64,000 bases of DNA from Pseudomonas hamedanensis (GTDB taxonomy: Bacteria; Pseudomonadota; Gammaproteobacteria; Pseudomonadales; Pseudomonadaceae): contig NZ_CP077091.1 in the NCBI RefSeq assembly GCF_014268595.2, positions 5,625,001-5,689,000 of the forward strand. Direction: 5' to 3'. The notes under the pieces are model-generated. The model was not told where the DNA came from. It worked only from the letters and a program-made list of their open reading frames with translations, and did not search any database. The number at the start of each line of letters is the position of its first letter. The first letter of the stretch is position 1. Shown here piece by piece: positions 1 to 10,645 of the stretch. Position numbers and translations under genes: made by a program.

Positions 1-184
1 ACCGAGAAGATCGAACCGTTGAAAGCGCTATACATCACTGCGATTCCAACTCCTTCCAGGCTTCGATGATCTGAAGCAAGCCGCTGTCGAAAACTGCGTA
101 ACTCTTTGAATATCAAGGAGTTTTCCGTTTCGACTGCGCCGGAAGTGGGGCGAATTATAGACTTCCAGAATCTGCCGTCAACCG
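1..184. other. Left-edge non-coding region
   Basis: No gene was recognised here. The one notable structure is a nine-pair hairpin at 101-121 (arms ACTCTTTGA and TCAAGGAGT with one G-U pair, three-base loop) followed by TTTT on the + strand, which could be a weak terminator for a rightward unit that ends outside the window. msrQ ends just to the right at 185. Confidence 0.4.
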
Positions 185-808
185 TTAATTTCGCTTTTCT
201 TGAAGATTTTGCCTTTTAGCCAATAAACGCGGGATTCGACGTGTAACGGGGGGCACCCGCAACAACAGAAGCACACCGCCTATAAAGGCATAGATCGCCC
301 ACTCCTTGAGATCGGCACGCACAATCCACAGCATGTGCAGCAACCCCAAGCCCAGAATCACATAGGCCAACCGGTGCAGTTTTTTCCAGCGAATCCCCAA
401 TTGCCGCTGACTGTAGCGATTGGAAGTCACCGCCAGCGCCAACAATCCCAGAAAAGCCAACGCTCCGACAATAATGTACGGACGCTTGCGCAGCTCAACC
501 CCCAACTGCGACCAATCGAACCCCAGGATAAAAGCCATATAGCTACATAAGTGCAGAACCACATACGCAAAACACCAAAGCCCCAGCTGCCGGCGAACGG
601 CAATCCACCCCGCCCACCCGGTCAGTTTCTGCAAAGGGGTCATGCTCAGCGTGATCAACAGCAATACCAGCGTCCCCAGCCCCAACCGATCTACCAGCAC
701 CTTACCCGGATCAGGCCCGAGCAAATCCGCAAAAGCCTGATAGAACCACAGCAACGGCCAGATCGCCGCCGCAATGAAAACGCCCACTCGCCAGAACGGA
801 TAACGCAT
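185..808 (-). CDS. msrQ: MsrQ, haem-binding membrane subunit of the MsrPQ methionine sulfoxide reductase
   Basis: Inner-membrane b-type haem protein of the YedZ/ferric-reductase-like family. It passes electrons from the quinone pool or flavin to periplasmic MsrP, which repairs oxidised methionine in envelope proteins. The 207 residues are mostly hydrophobic with about six membrane segments; His86, His145 and His158 lie in helices typical of haem ligation, and the family-like segment RRQLGLW is at 72-78. The start codon overlaps the msrP stop by one base (TGATG), so the two are translationally coupled. Length matches the family. Confidence 0.93.
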   Translation of the reverse strand: MRYPFWRVGVFIAAAIWPLLWFYQAFADLLGPDPGKVLVDRLGLGTLVLLLITLSMTPLQKLTGWAGWIAVRRQLGLWCFAYVVLHLCSYMAFILGFDWSQLGVELRKRPYIIVGALAFLGLLALAVTSNRYSQRQLGIRWKKLHRLAYVILGLGLLHMLWIVRADLKEWAIYAFIGGVLLLLRVPPVTRRIPRLLAKRQNLQEKRN

Positions 809-1821
809 CAGTAGTTCTTCCGCAGATCGAGCCCTGTATATAAAGAAGCGACTTCTTCCGAGTAGCCGTTGAACATTTGCGTGTCACGCACATTCGGTTT
901 GAACAGACTGTTCGGCAATCGCCGCTCCCGCGCCTGGGTCCAGCGCGGGTGATCAACCGTCGGATTCACATTGGCATAGAAGCCGTACTCATCCGCGGCG
1001 ATGCTTTGCCAGGTTGTCTTCGGCTGCTCACTGACCAGGCTGATCCGCACGATAGACTTCACGCTTTTAAAGCCATATTTCCACGGCACCACCAACCGCA
1101 GCGGTGCGCCGTTCTGATTCGGCAGTTCCCGGCCATACATGCCCACAGCGAGGATGGCCAACGTGTTCATTGCCTCGTCCAGGCGCAAGCCTTCGACATA
1201 GGGCCAATCAATCAAGGCAAAACCGGAGCGCTGCCCGGGCATGCTCTTGGGATCCTGCAAGGTTTCGAAGCGGATGTATTTGGCCTTTGAGGTCGGCTCG
1301 ACTTGCTTGAGCAACGCCGAGATGGGAAAACCGATCCAGGGGATGACCATCGACCACGCCTCGACACAGCGCAGGCGATAGATACGTTCCTCAAGTTGAT
1401 AAGGCTTCATGAAATCTTCAAGCGCATAGCGTCCCGGCTTACCCACCTCTCCGTCTATCACCACGCTCCACGGTTCGGTTTTCAGCGATCCGGCGTTCGC
1501 CGCCGGGTCGCCCTTGTCGGTACCGAACTCATAAAAGTTGTTGTAGTGAGTAGCGTCCTTATAAGGCGTGATCGCCTCATCCTTGACGCTGACCGCGCCC
1601 CACTGGGTAGAAGGAAGCTTTTCGGCGAACCAGGCCGGCGCTTTGCCCGGTTCAACAGCGGAGTAACGAGAAGGATCCGCGGCACTGGCCCAACGCGGCA
1701 GGCTGCTGACAGCAATACCGGCGGCGGTAGCACCGAGCAGTTGGCGACGGGAAAGATAGATGGATTCGGGCGTGACATCCGACTCATGGCAGTCAGATGC
1801 TTTGGGGATCTTGATCAACAT
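808..1821 (-). CDS. msrP: MsrP, periplasmic molybdopterin methionine sulfoxide reductase catalytic subunit
   Basis: Molybdenum-cofactor enzyme (YedY family) that reduces methionine sulfoxide in periplasmic proteins. The chosen ATG at 1821 has GGAG a few bases upstream, and the 12-residue upstream extension lacks family character. The 337-residue product carries a twin-arginine signal (Arg25-Arg26 followed by a hydrophobic stretch ending near ASA at 45-47), so it should be exported folded by Tat. Cys152 in [10 protein letters not shown] is the expected molybdenum ligand. It is first in a two-gene operon with msrQ. Confidence 0.93.
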   Translation of the reverse strand: MLIKIPKASDCHESDVTPESIYLSRRQLLGATAAGIAVSSLPRWASAADPSRYSAVEPGKAPAWFAEKLPSTQWGAVSVKDEAITPYKDATHYNNFYEFGTDKGDPAANAGSLKTEPWSVVIDGEVGKPGRYALEDFMKPYQLEERIYRLRCVEAWSMVIPWIGFPISALLKQVEPTSKAKYIRFETLQDPKSMPGQRSGFALIDWPYVEGLRLDEAMNTLAILAVGMYGRELPNQNGAPLRLVVPWKYGFKSVKSIVRISLVSEQPKTTWQSIAADEYGFYANVNPTVDHPRWTQARERRLPNSLFKPNVRDTQMFNGYSEEVASLYTGLDLRKNY

Positions 1822-1884
1822 GACAACTCCGCAGCTTTGGAGGACAGGTGCACCCATAGACTGCGGAGTATGCGGGAAATTACA

Positions 1885-2742
1885 TCACTCGGCGTTTTTG
1901 TGACGACGAAGGCGCAACAGGTATTGCACCGGGCCGGAAGCAGCGTAGGCGAGGAACACCAGCAGCAGAATGCGCGGCGGATCGCTGAACACAACCGCGA
2001 AGACCAGCACCACGGCGAGGATCGCCACGAACGGCACACGCCCTTTCAAGTCCAGCTCCTTGAAGCTGTTGTACTTGATGTTGCTGACCATCAACATGCC
2101 GGCCGCCGCCACCATCAACGCAACCAGGAACGACATCTTCGAACCCTGAATGCCATAGTCGCTGAATGCCCAGACGATACCCGCCACCACACCCGCAGCT
2201 GCCGGACTGGCCAGACCGATGAAGTAGCGCTTGTCTGCCGTACCCACTTGAGTGTTGAAACGCGCCAGACGCAACGCCGCGCCAGCTACATAAATGAAGG
2301 CGACCATCCAGCCGACCTTGCCCATGTCACCCAATGCCCAGCCGAAAGCCAGCAATGCAGGCGCGACGCCGAAAGCAACCATGTCTGACAGGGAGTCATA
2401 TTCGGCGCCGAACGCGCTTTGCGTGTTGGTCATGCGTGCAACCCGACCGTCGAGGCCGTCGAGCACCATGGCAACGAAAATCGCGATCGCGGCGAACGCG
2501 AAGTACTTGCTCGCATTCGCCGAGTCGCCGGCACTCAAGGCCGCCTGGGCGCTCATCGAGTTGATGATGGAATAGAACCCTGCGAACAGGTTAGCGGTGG
2601 TGAACAGGTTCGGCAGCAGATAGATACCACGATGCCGGACTTTACGACCTTCAGCGTCGTGCCCTTCTTCGATGTGTTCATCGATGGGCAGGAGGCTTTC
2701 GGCGTCGGAAGCCTTGTTCGGCTCTTCGGGACGTTCGCTCAT
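1885..2742 (-). CDS. pssA: CDP-diacylglycerol-serine O-phosphatidyltransferase
   Basis: Makes phosphatidylserine from CDP-diacylglycerol and serine, the first committed step to phosphatidylethanolamine. The CDP-alcohol phosphotransferase signature DG-x2-AR-x8-G-x3-D-x3-D is complete, with several hydrophobic segments around it, so this is an integral membrane enzyme. The ATG at 2742 is preferred because AAGG lies 8 bases upstream; ATG at 2748 is an in-frame alternative, and the 20 codons before that do not look coding. It lies between ilvC and msrP on the same strand but is separated from ilvC by a terminator. Confidence 0.92.
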   Translation of the reverse strand: MSERPEEPNKASDAESLLPIDEHIEEGHDAEGRKVRHRGIYLLPNLFTTANLFAGFYSIINSMSAQAALSAGDSANASKYFAFAAIAIFVAMVLDGLDGRVARMTNTQSAFGAEYDSLSDMVAFGVAPALLAFGWALGDMGKVGWMVAFIYVAGAALRLARFNTQVGTADKRYFIGLASPAAAGVVAGIVWAFSDYGIQGSKMSFLVALMVAAAGMLMVSNIKYNSFKELDLKGRVPFVAILAVVLVFAVVFSDPPRILLLVFLAYAASGPVQYLLRLRRHKNAE

Positions 2743-2844
2743 GGACATTACCTTGCAACGGTGTGGAAAAAATTCGACAGAGGCTTGAGGACGACAGTTC
2801 GGCCACAAACGATGCAGCTTTATACCAGAACCGCCGTCTCAAAC

Positions 2845-2873
2845 GAAAAAACGCGGCCAGGGCCGCGTTTTTT
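2845..2873 (-). terminator. Rho-independent terminator downstream of ilvC
   Basis: GC-rich stem ACGCGGCC / GGCCGCGT flanked by a run of A on one side and T on the other, so it could work in both directions. It ends the ilvIHC unit 19 bases after the ilvC stop codon. Confidence 0.85.
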
Positions 2874-2891
2874 CATACAAGGGACGCTGAC

Positions 2892-3932
<1,041 letters not shown>

Positions 3933-3954
3933 TCAGGCCATGCGCTAATTTGGT

Positions 3955-4446
3955 TTAGATGCTGAGTACTTTGTCGCCGCGGGCAATGCCGGTCACGCCG
4001 CTACGGACGGTTTCCAGAATCGAAGCGGTGCCGATGGACTGAATGAAGCTGTCGAGCTTGTCGCTGGTACCGGTCAATTGAACGGTATACACGCTGGCGC
4101 TGACATCGACGATCTGTCCACGGTAGATATCGGTGGTGCGTTTGATCTCGGCGCGCTGGGCGCCAGTGGCCTTGACCTTGACCAGCATCAGTTCGCGTTC
4201 GATGTGAGCGCTTTCCGACAGGTCCACCAGCTTGACCACTTCGATCAGCTTGTTCAGGTTTTTGGTGATCTGCTCGATGACCTCATCGTGACCCACGGTG
4301 GTCAGCGTCAGACGCGACAGGGTCGGGTCTTCGGTCGGGGCCACGGTCAGGCTTTCGATGTTGTAGTTGCGCTGCGAGAACAGGCCGACTACGCGAGACA
4401 GAGCGCCGGGTTCGTTTTCCAGAAGCAAGGAAATAATGTGCCGCAT
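3955..4446 (-). CDS. ilvH: Acetolactate synthase small (regulatory) subunit
   Basis: 163-residue regulatory subunit of acetohydroxyacid synthase. The N-terminal ACT domain (about 1-75, starting MRHIISLLLENEPGALSRV) binds valine for feedback inhibition; the C-terminal part contacts the large subunit. The ATG at 4446 gives the standard family N-terminus. It starts 2 bases after the ilvI stop, which indicates translational coupling and balanced subunit production. The name ilvN is also used. Confidence 0.96.
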   Translation of the reverse strand: MRHIISLLLENEPGALSRVVGLFSQRNYNIESLTVAPTEDPTLSRLTLTTVGHDEVIEQITKNLNKLIEVVKLVDLSESAHIERELMLVKVKATGAQRAEIKRTTDIYRGQIVDVSASVYTVQLTGTSDKLDSFIQSIGTASILETVRSGVTGIARGDKVLSI

Positions 4447-4448
4447 GA

Positions 4449-6173
4449 TTAGGTACGCTCCGTCTTGCTCAGCCACATATCGCGCATGGAGCCGTCTTTG
4501 ATCTGCATCGGGTAGACGTGCTCGCTGGTGTCGACCGAAACATCGATGATCACCAGCCGATCCTTCATGGCGAACGCTTCGGCCATCTTCGCCTTCAAAT
4601 CTTTCGATTCGGTGATGCGTACGCCAACGTGGCCGTAAGCTTCAGCCAGCTTGATGAAGTCAGGCAGCGATTCCATGTAGGAGTGCGAGTGACGGCTGCC
4701 GTAGCTCATGTCCTGCCACTGGCGAACCATGCCCAGCACACCGTTGTTGAGGATGACGATTTTCACCGGCAAGCCATACTGCAAGCAGGTCGACAGCTCC
4801 TGGATGTTCATCTGGATACTGCCTTCACCGGTGACGCAGGCAACGTCGTCGTCGGGGAAGCTCAGCTTGATGCCCATTGCGGCTGGCAGACCAAAGCCCA
4901 TCGTGCCCAGGCCACCGGAGTTGATCCAGCGATTAGGCTTGTTGAACGTGTAGTACTGCGCCGCGAACATCTGGTGCTGACCGACGTCAGAGGTCACAAA
5001 AGCGTCGCCCTTGGTCACTTCGCAGAGGGTCTCGATCACGGTCTGCGGCTTGATCTTGCTGCCGTCGCCCTTTTCATAAGGGAACAGGCCACGATCGCCA
5101 CGCCATTCATCAACCTGCTTCCACCAGCTGGCCACGGACTCCTTGTTCGGGGTCTCGCCGATTTCCTTGAGGATTGCGACCATTTCGGTCAGGACGCTCT
5201 CGACCGGACCGACGATTGGCACGTCGGCCTTGATGGTCTTGGAGATTGACGCCGGGTCGATATCGATGTGGATGATCTTGGCGTTCGGGCAGAATTTCGC
5301 CGGGCCGTTGATCACGCGATCGTCGAAGCGCGCGCCGACGGCCAGGATCACATCGGCATGGTGCATCGCCAGGTTGGCGGTGTAGCTGCCGTGCATGCCG
5401 AGCATGCCGATGAACTGACGGTCAGTGCCAGGGAAACCGCCCAGGCCCATCAAGGTGTTGGTCACCGGCAGATTGAGCATTTTGGCCAGTTCGGTCAGCG
5501 GTGCGGAACCGTTGCCGAGGATCACGCCGCCACCCGAGTAGAGCACTGGGCGCTTGGCCGCCAGCAGCATTTCGGCCGCCTTGCGGATTTGCCCGGAGTG
5601 ACCGCGAACGGCCGGGCTGTAGGAACGCAGCTTGGCTTTTTTCGGGAAGATGTATTCGAACTTCTCGGCCGGGTTGGTCATGTCTTTCGGGATATCGACC
5701 ACGACCGGGCCCGGGCGACCGGATTGCGCCAGGTAGAATGCCTTCTTCATGACTTCCGGGATTTCCGAAGCGTGCTTGATCATGAAGCTGTGCTTCACGA
5801 TCGGCCGGGAGATACCGATCATGTCGGTTTCCTGGAACGCGTCGGTGCCGACCATGGTGCTGGGCACCTGACCGGAAATGATCACCATTGGAATCGAGTC
5901 CATATAGGCGGTGGCGATACCGGTGATGGCGTTTGTGGCGCCAGGACCTGATGTCACCAGTACCACGCCGGCTTTACCGGTGGCACGGGCGTAGCCGTCA
6001 GCCATATGGGTTGCCGCTTGTTCGTGACGAACCAGGATGTGAGTCACTTCCGGTTCTTTGAACAGGGCATCGTAAACATGCAGGAGAGCACCACCCGGGT
6101 ACCCGTAGATGTATTTGACGCCTTCGTCACGCAAAAAGCGGACGAGCATCTCACCGCCAGATAAAAGCTCCAC
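4449..6173 (-). CDS. ilvI: Acetolactate synthase large (catalytic) subunit
   Basis: Thiamine-diphosphate- and FAD-dependent enzyme that condenses pyruvate with pyruvate or 2-oxobutyrate, the first step of branched-chain amino acid synthesis. A GTG start at 6173 is chosen because GAGGTG lies 6 bases upstream and the product then begins [14 protein letters not shown] with the family length of 574 residues; the longer frame from 6251 is not family-like. Glu51 in RHEQAA is the cofactor-activating glutamate, and GEGSIQMN followed by a downstream NN forms the thiamine-diphosphate/metal motif. First gene of ilvI-ilvH-ilvC. Confidence 0.96.
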   Translation of the reverse strand: MELLSGGEMLVRFLRDEGVKYIYGYPGGALLHVYDALFKEPEVTHILVRHEQAATHMADGYARATGKAGVVLVTSGPGATNAITGIATAYMDSIPMVIISGQVPSTMVGTDAFQETDMIGISRPIVKHSFMIKHASEIPEVMKKAFYLAQSGRPGPVVVDIPKDMTNPAEKFEYIFPKKAKLRSYSPAVRGHSGQIRKAAEMLLAAKRPVLYSGGGVILGNGSAPLTELAKMLNLPVTNTLMGLGGFPGTDRQFIGMLGMHGSYTANLAMHHADVILAVGARFDDRVINGPAKFCPNAKIIHIDIDPASISKTIKADVPIVGPVESVLTEMVAILKEIGETPNKESVASWWKQVDEWRGDRGLFPYEKGDGSKIKPQTVIETLCEVTKGDAFVTSDVGQHQMFAAQYYTFNKPNRWINSGGLGTMGFGLPAAMGIKLSFPDDDVACVTGEGSIQMNIQELSTCLQYGLPVKIVILNNGVLGMVRQWQDMSYGSRHSHSYMESLPDFIKLAEAYGHVGVRITESKDLKAKMAEAFAMKDRLVIIDVSVDTSEHVYPMQIKDGSMRDMWLSKTERT

Positions 6174-6571
6174 GTTGTTCACCTCTAAAACGCCAGAATA
6201 CCGTCCACAAAAAGGGGCGGGTCTTAATAGGTTTACTTCTCGGCAGAGCATGAGCGACGGTGGTCGCCGACTACGTCAGCACTGACTGAGCAAGTATTGG
6301 GATCGTCCCAAGTGTTGCGGGCCTTTCCCACCCAGCGCGAGGTAACGCGTTGCGGGTGTAACAGGTCGGCGCGGATGTGCGCCTCATGATCTACCGAGTG
6401 GGTCTGCTTCTGGCAGTCCCTCTACAGCGGACTTTGGATTCTTCTGTTTCGCCCTCTGCAAGTCAAGTCGTCTGTGTGGTTAATTGTGGGTAAGCACATG
6501 AGAACGCAAGAAAAAACCTGAAAAGCGCTACTCTGTTAGCGTCAATTGCGCATTTTCAGCAAGGAATCAGC
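6174..6571. other. Intergenic region upstream of ilvI (long leader candidate)
   Basis: This 398-base gap separates the leftward ilv operon from the rightward DUF4124 gene. A sigma-70-like promoter for ilv may be TTGACT at 6466-6461 with AAGAAT 17 bases downstream, which would give a leader of about 260 bases. A 38-codon open frame lies in that leader, but it is not rich in Ile, Leu or Val, so a classical attenuator is not supported. No riboswitch class was recognised. Confidence 0.35.
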
Positions 6572-6988
6572 ATGCGAACGCTCCTCCTGACTCTGTTAGT
6601 CGGCCTCAGCCCTTGGTGCTCGGCCGCTCAAATCTACAAATGGGTCGACGCCCAGGGTGTCACGCATTTCGATGCGCAGCCGCCTCAGGGGCAACCGTCC
6701 ACCACCGTGCAAACGCCCTCCTCACCCGCGCCAAAACCAGCGCCGATGTCGGGCGGCGGGGTAATCGGTGATCAGAAAACCATCGATGACAAGGTCAAGA
6801 AACAGGTCGCCGAACAGCAGGCGCAGCTCAAGGCATTTTGCGAACAGGCACGCACGAATCTGGCGCAACTGCAGAACAATCCGCGGTTGCGTGAAGAGGT
6901 CGAGGGTGACTTGCGGCGCCTTGACGACGCGCAACGTCAGGAGCGCATTGTCGAAGCGAAGAAGCAGATTGCCGAGAATTGCTCGTAA
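6572..6988 (+). CDS. DUF4124 domain-containing exported protein
   Basis: 138 residues. A signal peptide (about 1-19, ending SA before QIYKW) is followed by the DUF4124 core KWVDAQGVTHFDAQPPQG (about 23-40), a Pro/Thr/Ser-rich linker, and a charged, probably coiled-coil C-terminal half. The function is unknown; proteins of this family are periplasmic and common in gammaproteobacteria. The start has AAGGA about 8 bases upstream. It is divergent from ilvI and convergent with yqcC. Confidence 0.85.
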   Translation: MRTLLLTLLVGLSPWCSAAQIYKWVDAQGVTHFDAQPPQGQPSTTVQTPSSPAPKPAPMSGGGVIGDQKTIDDKVKKQVAEQQAQLKAFCEQARTNLAQLQNNPRLREEVEGDLRRLDDAQRQERIVEAKKQIAENCS

Positions 6989-7006
6989 TCGCTGCGAAGG
7001 AGCTGT

Positions 7007-7096
7007 GTAGGAGCTGCCGAAGGCTGCGATCTTTTGACTTGTTGGAAGAGCAAGATCAAAAAATCGCAGCCTCGTTGCACTCGTCAGGTCCTACAG
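7007..7096. repeat. REP-type inverted repeat doublet, GTAGGAGCTGCCGAAGG family
   Basis: Outer arms GTAGGAGCTGCCGAAGGCTG and a degenerate inverse (GCAGCC...GTCCTAC) enclose inner inverted arms built from GATCTTTTGA/TCAAAAAATC. It is the same family as the element at 47888-47981. The right arm contains the stop codon of yqcC. Confidence 0.8.
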
Positions 7097-7438
7097 TCGC
7101 GTTCTGCGTGAAGCAGTGATCAGCAGGTCAAACTCTTTAAGCAGCACCTGCAACTGACGATCCTTGCCGCCAAGATTGCGCTGGGCAAATACCATTTCAG
7201 CCATTTCCTGAATCCCCGAGGCGTTCGGCAACGGCAGATCCTGTTCGAGGATCATCTTCATGCGTGGCAGGAGGATCCATTGCAGCCATTGCTCGAAGTC
7301 CAGCGTGTCGACCGAAAACGGCTCGACACTGCTGAGTGCTTCAGCCGACGGCGGGATCTCATCCCACCAGCCCTGGGTACGTAGTTCACGCTCGATCAGC
7401 AACAGCTGATCGGCGATTTTCGGGAAACGCGCATCCAT
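7091..7438 (-). CDS. YqcC family protein
   Basis: 115-residue cytoplasmic protein of the YqcC family (DUF446-like), recognised from the segment W-x-P-S-x-EAL-x-S-x2-PF-x-VDTL-x-FEQWLQW. The molecular role is not known. The ATG at 7438 shares one base with the lpoP stop (TGATG), so it is coupled to lpoP-mrcB; a GTG three bases earlier is an alternative. The TAG stop and the last residues fall at the edge of a REP palindrome, so the C-terminus may have been shaped by that insertion. Confidence 0.82.
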   Translation of the reverse strand: MDARFPKIADQLLLIERELRTQGWWDEIPPSAEALSSVEPFSVDTLDFEQWLQWILLPRMKMILEQDLPLPNASGIQEMAEMVFAQRNLGGKDRQLQVLLKEFDLLITASRRTRL

Positions 7439-8187
7439 CACAGCGAAACCTTGGCCTTCTGACGGGCCAGTGCGGCGCCGGCGGAATCGCCTTGCTTCTC
7501 ACGGGCCTGAGCGATGATGTCCCACAGGCTGGCTTGCAGATCCGGGCGGCCGTTGGCCATGGTCAGTGCACGACGGGCGAATTGCTCGGCCTGCGGCGCA
7601 TCGCCCTGGGCCATACGTACTTGCGCCAAGCGATAAAGCACTTGCGGCTCGCGCGGGGCGACACGCTGGGCACGTTCCAGACTGGACGACGCACCGTTGA
7701 GGTCGCCACCGGCCTGCTGCTGTTGCGCGGTGGTCAACAGGGCGAGCACCGGGCCGTCCAGCTGTTCATCCGCTGACAGGCCACCGCCACTGCTGGCCGA
7801 AGGGATGCCACTAGGCGACGACGGCATACTGTAGCTGCCCGAATTGACCGGCGCAGAGTCCACCGCCAAAGGGTTATACGGACCAGGCGTAATGCCGCCG
7901 GATGCCGGGCCTGGGACGATCGGCGAAGTGCTGATCGGCGCCGAAGTGGTCGCACCACCACCAGGCACCATGACCACGACACCGGTATCGCCCTGAGGAA
8001 TCGCCTGAGTCTGGCCCTGTACCGGACGCTTCACCGTCGTTTGACGGAAACCGCCGTTGGCCGAAATGCGTTCGCTGTTGGACACGGCGGTACCGGAGTC
8101 GACCACCGGAATCGAACCACGCTGTACGGTAGAGCAGCCGCTGAGCAAAGCCACGGCGGTCACCGCTGGAATCAACCACTTGTTCAC
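7438..8187 (-). CDS. lpoP: LpoP, TPR outer-membrane lipoprotein activator of PBP1b
   Basis: 249-residue lipoprotein: signal with lipobox LLSGC and lipidated Cys18, a long low-complexity Gly/Pro/Ser/Thr linker (about 60-140) that could span the peptidoglycan, then TPR-like repeats from about 150 (ERAQRVAPREPQVLYRLAQV). In P. aeruginosa the gene in this position next to the PBP1b gene encodes LpoP, the functional counterpart of enterobacterial LpoB that stimulates PBP1b. It starts 16 bases downstream of mrcB, which supports the same role. The assignment rests on architecture and position. Confidence 0.85.
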   Translation of the reverse strand: MNKWLIPAVTAVALLSGCSTVQRGSIPVVDSGTAVSNSERISANGGFRQTTVKRPVQGQTQAIPQGDTGVVVMVPGGGATTSAPISTSPIVPGPASGGITPGPYNPLAVDSAPVNSGSYSMPSSPSGIPSASSGGGLSADEQLDGPVLALLTTAQQQQAGGDLNGASSSLERAQRVAPREPQVLYRLAQVRMAQGDAPQAEQFARRALTMANGRPDLQASLWDIIAQAREKQGDSAGAALARQKAKVSL

Positions 8188-8203
8188 TTGAAGCCCTCTT
8201 TGC

Positions 8204-10528
8204 TTAATTCATCCAGCCCTTGACCCAATCCATCACCGACTCGCCGGAAGCGGGCGTTTCGCTCGCACACGCGGCGCCGGGTGGCGGTTCGCTGCCGCGA
8301 ATATACGGCATCTGTACGGCGCCCGGGCAGTTGGCGTCAGAGCCTTGACCGGTACGTGAATCGACCCAGGCCTGGACGACGTTGTCCGGCTGCGGCATGT
8401 CCAGCGGCAGCGGATCGGCCTTGCGCATGAAACTGCTCCAGACTTGCAACGCACCGGTCGCCCCGGTGAACGGCGTCTTGCCGTTGTCATCGCGCCCGAG
8501 CCAGACCACCGCCAGCAGATCCTGACTGAAGCCGGCGAACCAACTGTCGCGCGAGTCGTTACTGGTACCGGTCTTGCCCGCCAGCGTCAGGGTCTTGGGC
8601 AGCACGTTATAAACCGAACTGCCGGTACCTTCACGCATCACCCGCTGCATGGCGTTCTGGATCAGGTAAATGGAGGCCGGATCGAAACGCTGTTCGATCT
8701 GGAACGGATAACGCTTGAGCGGCTCGCCATCGGCGGTCAGTACGCTGCGAATCCCGCGCATCGGCGTGTTGAAACCGCCATTGGCTAGGGTCTGGTACAT
8801 CGTCGCCACTTCGATCGGGGTCATGCCACCCGCACCCAGCAGCATCGACGGGAACGCCGGAAACTCACGCGTCACGCCCAGGCGAGCGAGGGTCTTGAGC
8901 ACATTCGGCACGCCGACTTCCAGGCCCAGGCGCGAGGTCGACAGGTTGTAGGAATGCGCCAGGCCCTGGTAGAGAAACACCGTGCCATGGGAGCGACGAT
9001 CGTAGTTCTGCGGCTTCCACACCTGACCGTTGGCCCCCTTGACCGACAGCGGATCGTCCGACAGCCAACTGGTCAGCGTGTACTGGCTCGGTTTTTCCAG
9101 CGCGGTCAGATACACCGCGGGTTTGATCAACGAGCCAATCGGCCGGACGGCATCCAGCGCACGGTTGAAACCGGCGTAGCTGGCCTGACGGCTGCCGATC
9201 ATTGCCTGGACTTCACCGGTTTCCGGGTTGGTCACGACCATTGCCGCTTCCACGTCATCGGAACCCTTGCGCCCGGCCAGACGCTTGAAGGTGTCGTTGA
9301 CCGAGGCCTCGGCCTTCATCTGCAGAATCGGATCGAAACTGGTGAAGATGCGCAGGCCTTCTTCGGTCAAGTCTTCGTCACGATAGTCTTCACGCAACTG
9401 ACGTTTGACCAGATCGATAAAGCCGGGGAAAGAGCTGTCGGCGAGCTTGCCGCGGGTCGTCACGCCCAGCGGCATTTTTTTCGCCGCTTCGACTTGCTCC
9501 GCAGTGGCCACGCCTTGCTGCTCAAGCACGTCGAGTACCAGGTTACGCCGTTCAAGGGCACGTTCCGGGTTGCGTCGCGGGTTGTAATAGGACGGACCTT
9601 TGACCATGCCGACCAGCAACGCAACCTGATGCAGCTTCAATTCGGACAAGGGCTGGCCGAAGAAGAACTGGCTGGCCAGACCGAAACCGTGCACCGCACG
9701 CTGCCCGTCCTGACCGACGAAGACTTCATTGAGGTAAGCCTCAAGAATTTCCTTCTTGTCGTAATGCAGCTCCAGCAACATCGCCATCATTGCTTCGGTG
9801 AGCTTGCGGCTCAGGCTGCGTTCGCTGGTCAGGTAGAAGTTTTTCACCAGTTGCTGGGTCAGCGTACTGCCGCCCTGGGTCATCTTGCCGCCGGAGGTGT
9901 TGATCCACACCGCACGGGCAATCGACTTCGGCGACACACCCCAATGGCTATAGAAGTCGCGGTCTTCGACGGCGACCAGGGTTTCGAGCAGGTAAGGCGG
10001 CACCTGATCGAGCTTGATCAAGATGCGGTCTTCAAGATTCTTGGGGTAGATGCCACCGATCAGCAGCGGCTCCAGACGCACCACCGACAATTTCGAGCCG
10101 TTGGTCGCCGACAGCTCCGCCACGTAATCACCGGAGAAACGCACCCGCACCGGCTGGGCTTTTTCCAGGCCTTCGTAGAACTGGAAGCCACGGGTATTCA
10201 GATCGACCGTATTGCCGCTGACGGCGGCGGCGCCGGGACCGTTGCTCACGGCTTCGCGGCGATAGCCGAGGGCGTCGAGTTCGGTGAGGAAATCGTCCTT
10301 GCTGAGCTTCTGTCCGACAAACAGCTCAAGCGGGCGCGCGTAGACCTTGGCCGGAATGGTCCAGCGCTTGCCGGAGAACTTCTCTTGCACCACGGCATCG
10401 AGGTAGACGGCGAAGCCGGCCAGCACTACAAGGCCGACCAGACTGAGTTTAATGGCCCAGCTCAACCACGGGTTCATGCCCTTGGCTGGTGGTTTTTTCT
10501 TGGTACGGGGGGATCGGGATCGAGTCAT
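8204..10528 (-). CDS. mrcB: Bifunctional penicillin-binding protein 1B
   Basis: Class A peptidoglycan synthase, 774 residues. A short basic cytoplasmic tail is followed by one membrane helix (about 24-45), a UB2H-like activator-docking domain (about 60-150), a glycosyltransferase domain with catalytic Glu188 in EDRDF and GGSTLTQQLVKN at 219-230, and a transpeptidase with Ser466 of SLIK, SYN at 526-528 and KTGTS at 652-656. It polymerises and cross-links glycan strands at the inner membrane. First gene of mrcB-lpoP-yqcC. Confidence 0.96.
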   Translation of the reverse strand: MTRSRSPRTKKKPPAKGMNPWLSWAIKLSLVGLVVLAGFAVYLDAVVQEKFSGKRWTIPAKVYARPLELFVGQKLSKDDFLTELDALGYRREAVSNGPGAAAVSGNTVDLNTRGFQFYEGLEKAQPVRVRFSGDYVAELSATNGSKLSVVRLEPLLIGGIYPKNLEDRILIKLDQVPPYLLETLVAVEDRDFYSHWGVSPKSIARAVWINTSGGKMTQGGSTLTQQLVKNFYLTSERSLSRKLTEAMMAMLLELHYDKKEILEAYLNEVFVGQDGQRAVHGFGLASQFFFGQPLSELKLHQVALLVGMVKGPSYYNPRRNPERALERRNLVLDVLEQQGVATAEQVEAAKKMPLGVTTRGKLADSSFPGFIDLVKRQLREDYRDEDLTEEGLRIFTSFDPILQMKAEASVNDTFKRLAGRKGSDDVEAAMVVTNPETGEVQAMIGSRQASYAGFNRALDAVRPIGSLIKPAVYLTALEKPSQYTLTSWLSDDPLSVKGANGQVWKPQNYDRRSHGTVFLYQGLAHSYNLSTSRLGLEVGVPNVLKTLARLGVTREFPAFPSMLLGAGGMTPIEVATMYQTLANGGFNTPMRGIRSVLTADGEPLKRYPFQIEQRFDPASIYLIQNAMQRVMREGTGSSVYNVLPKTLTLAGKTGTSNDSRDSWFAGFSQDLLAVVWLGRDDNGKTPFTGATGALQVWSSFMRKADPLPLDMPQPDNVVQAWVDSRTGQGSDANCPGAVQMPYIRGSEPPPGAACASETPASGESVMDWVKGWMN

Positions 10529-10645
10529 GGCGGCGGATTATACGCACTTTATTGATCCTCAACAGGCACGCTCCGAGGTTTGCGTCAGGCGGGCAAGCAG
10601 CCATAATGGCCGCCTCGAATCTCCCCCGTCTCTGAAGGATCGCCC

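Noticed and set aside
1..184. End of an rRNA operon or a partial gene at the left edge
   Set aside because: No rRNA sequence or continuous family-like reading frame could be recognised, only a short hairpin.
6240..6400. Leader peptide attenuator for ilvI
   Set aside because: The 38-codon frame has no cluster of Ile, Leu or Val codons and no clear terminator/antiterminator pair was found.
8954..10555. 533-codon open frame on the plus strand
   Set aside because: Opposite mrcB, whose catalytic motifs are intact; low-complexity His/Arg/Gln-rich translation typical of antisense.
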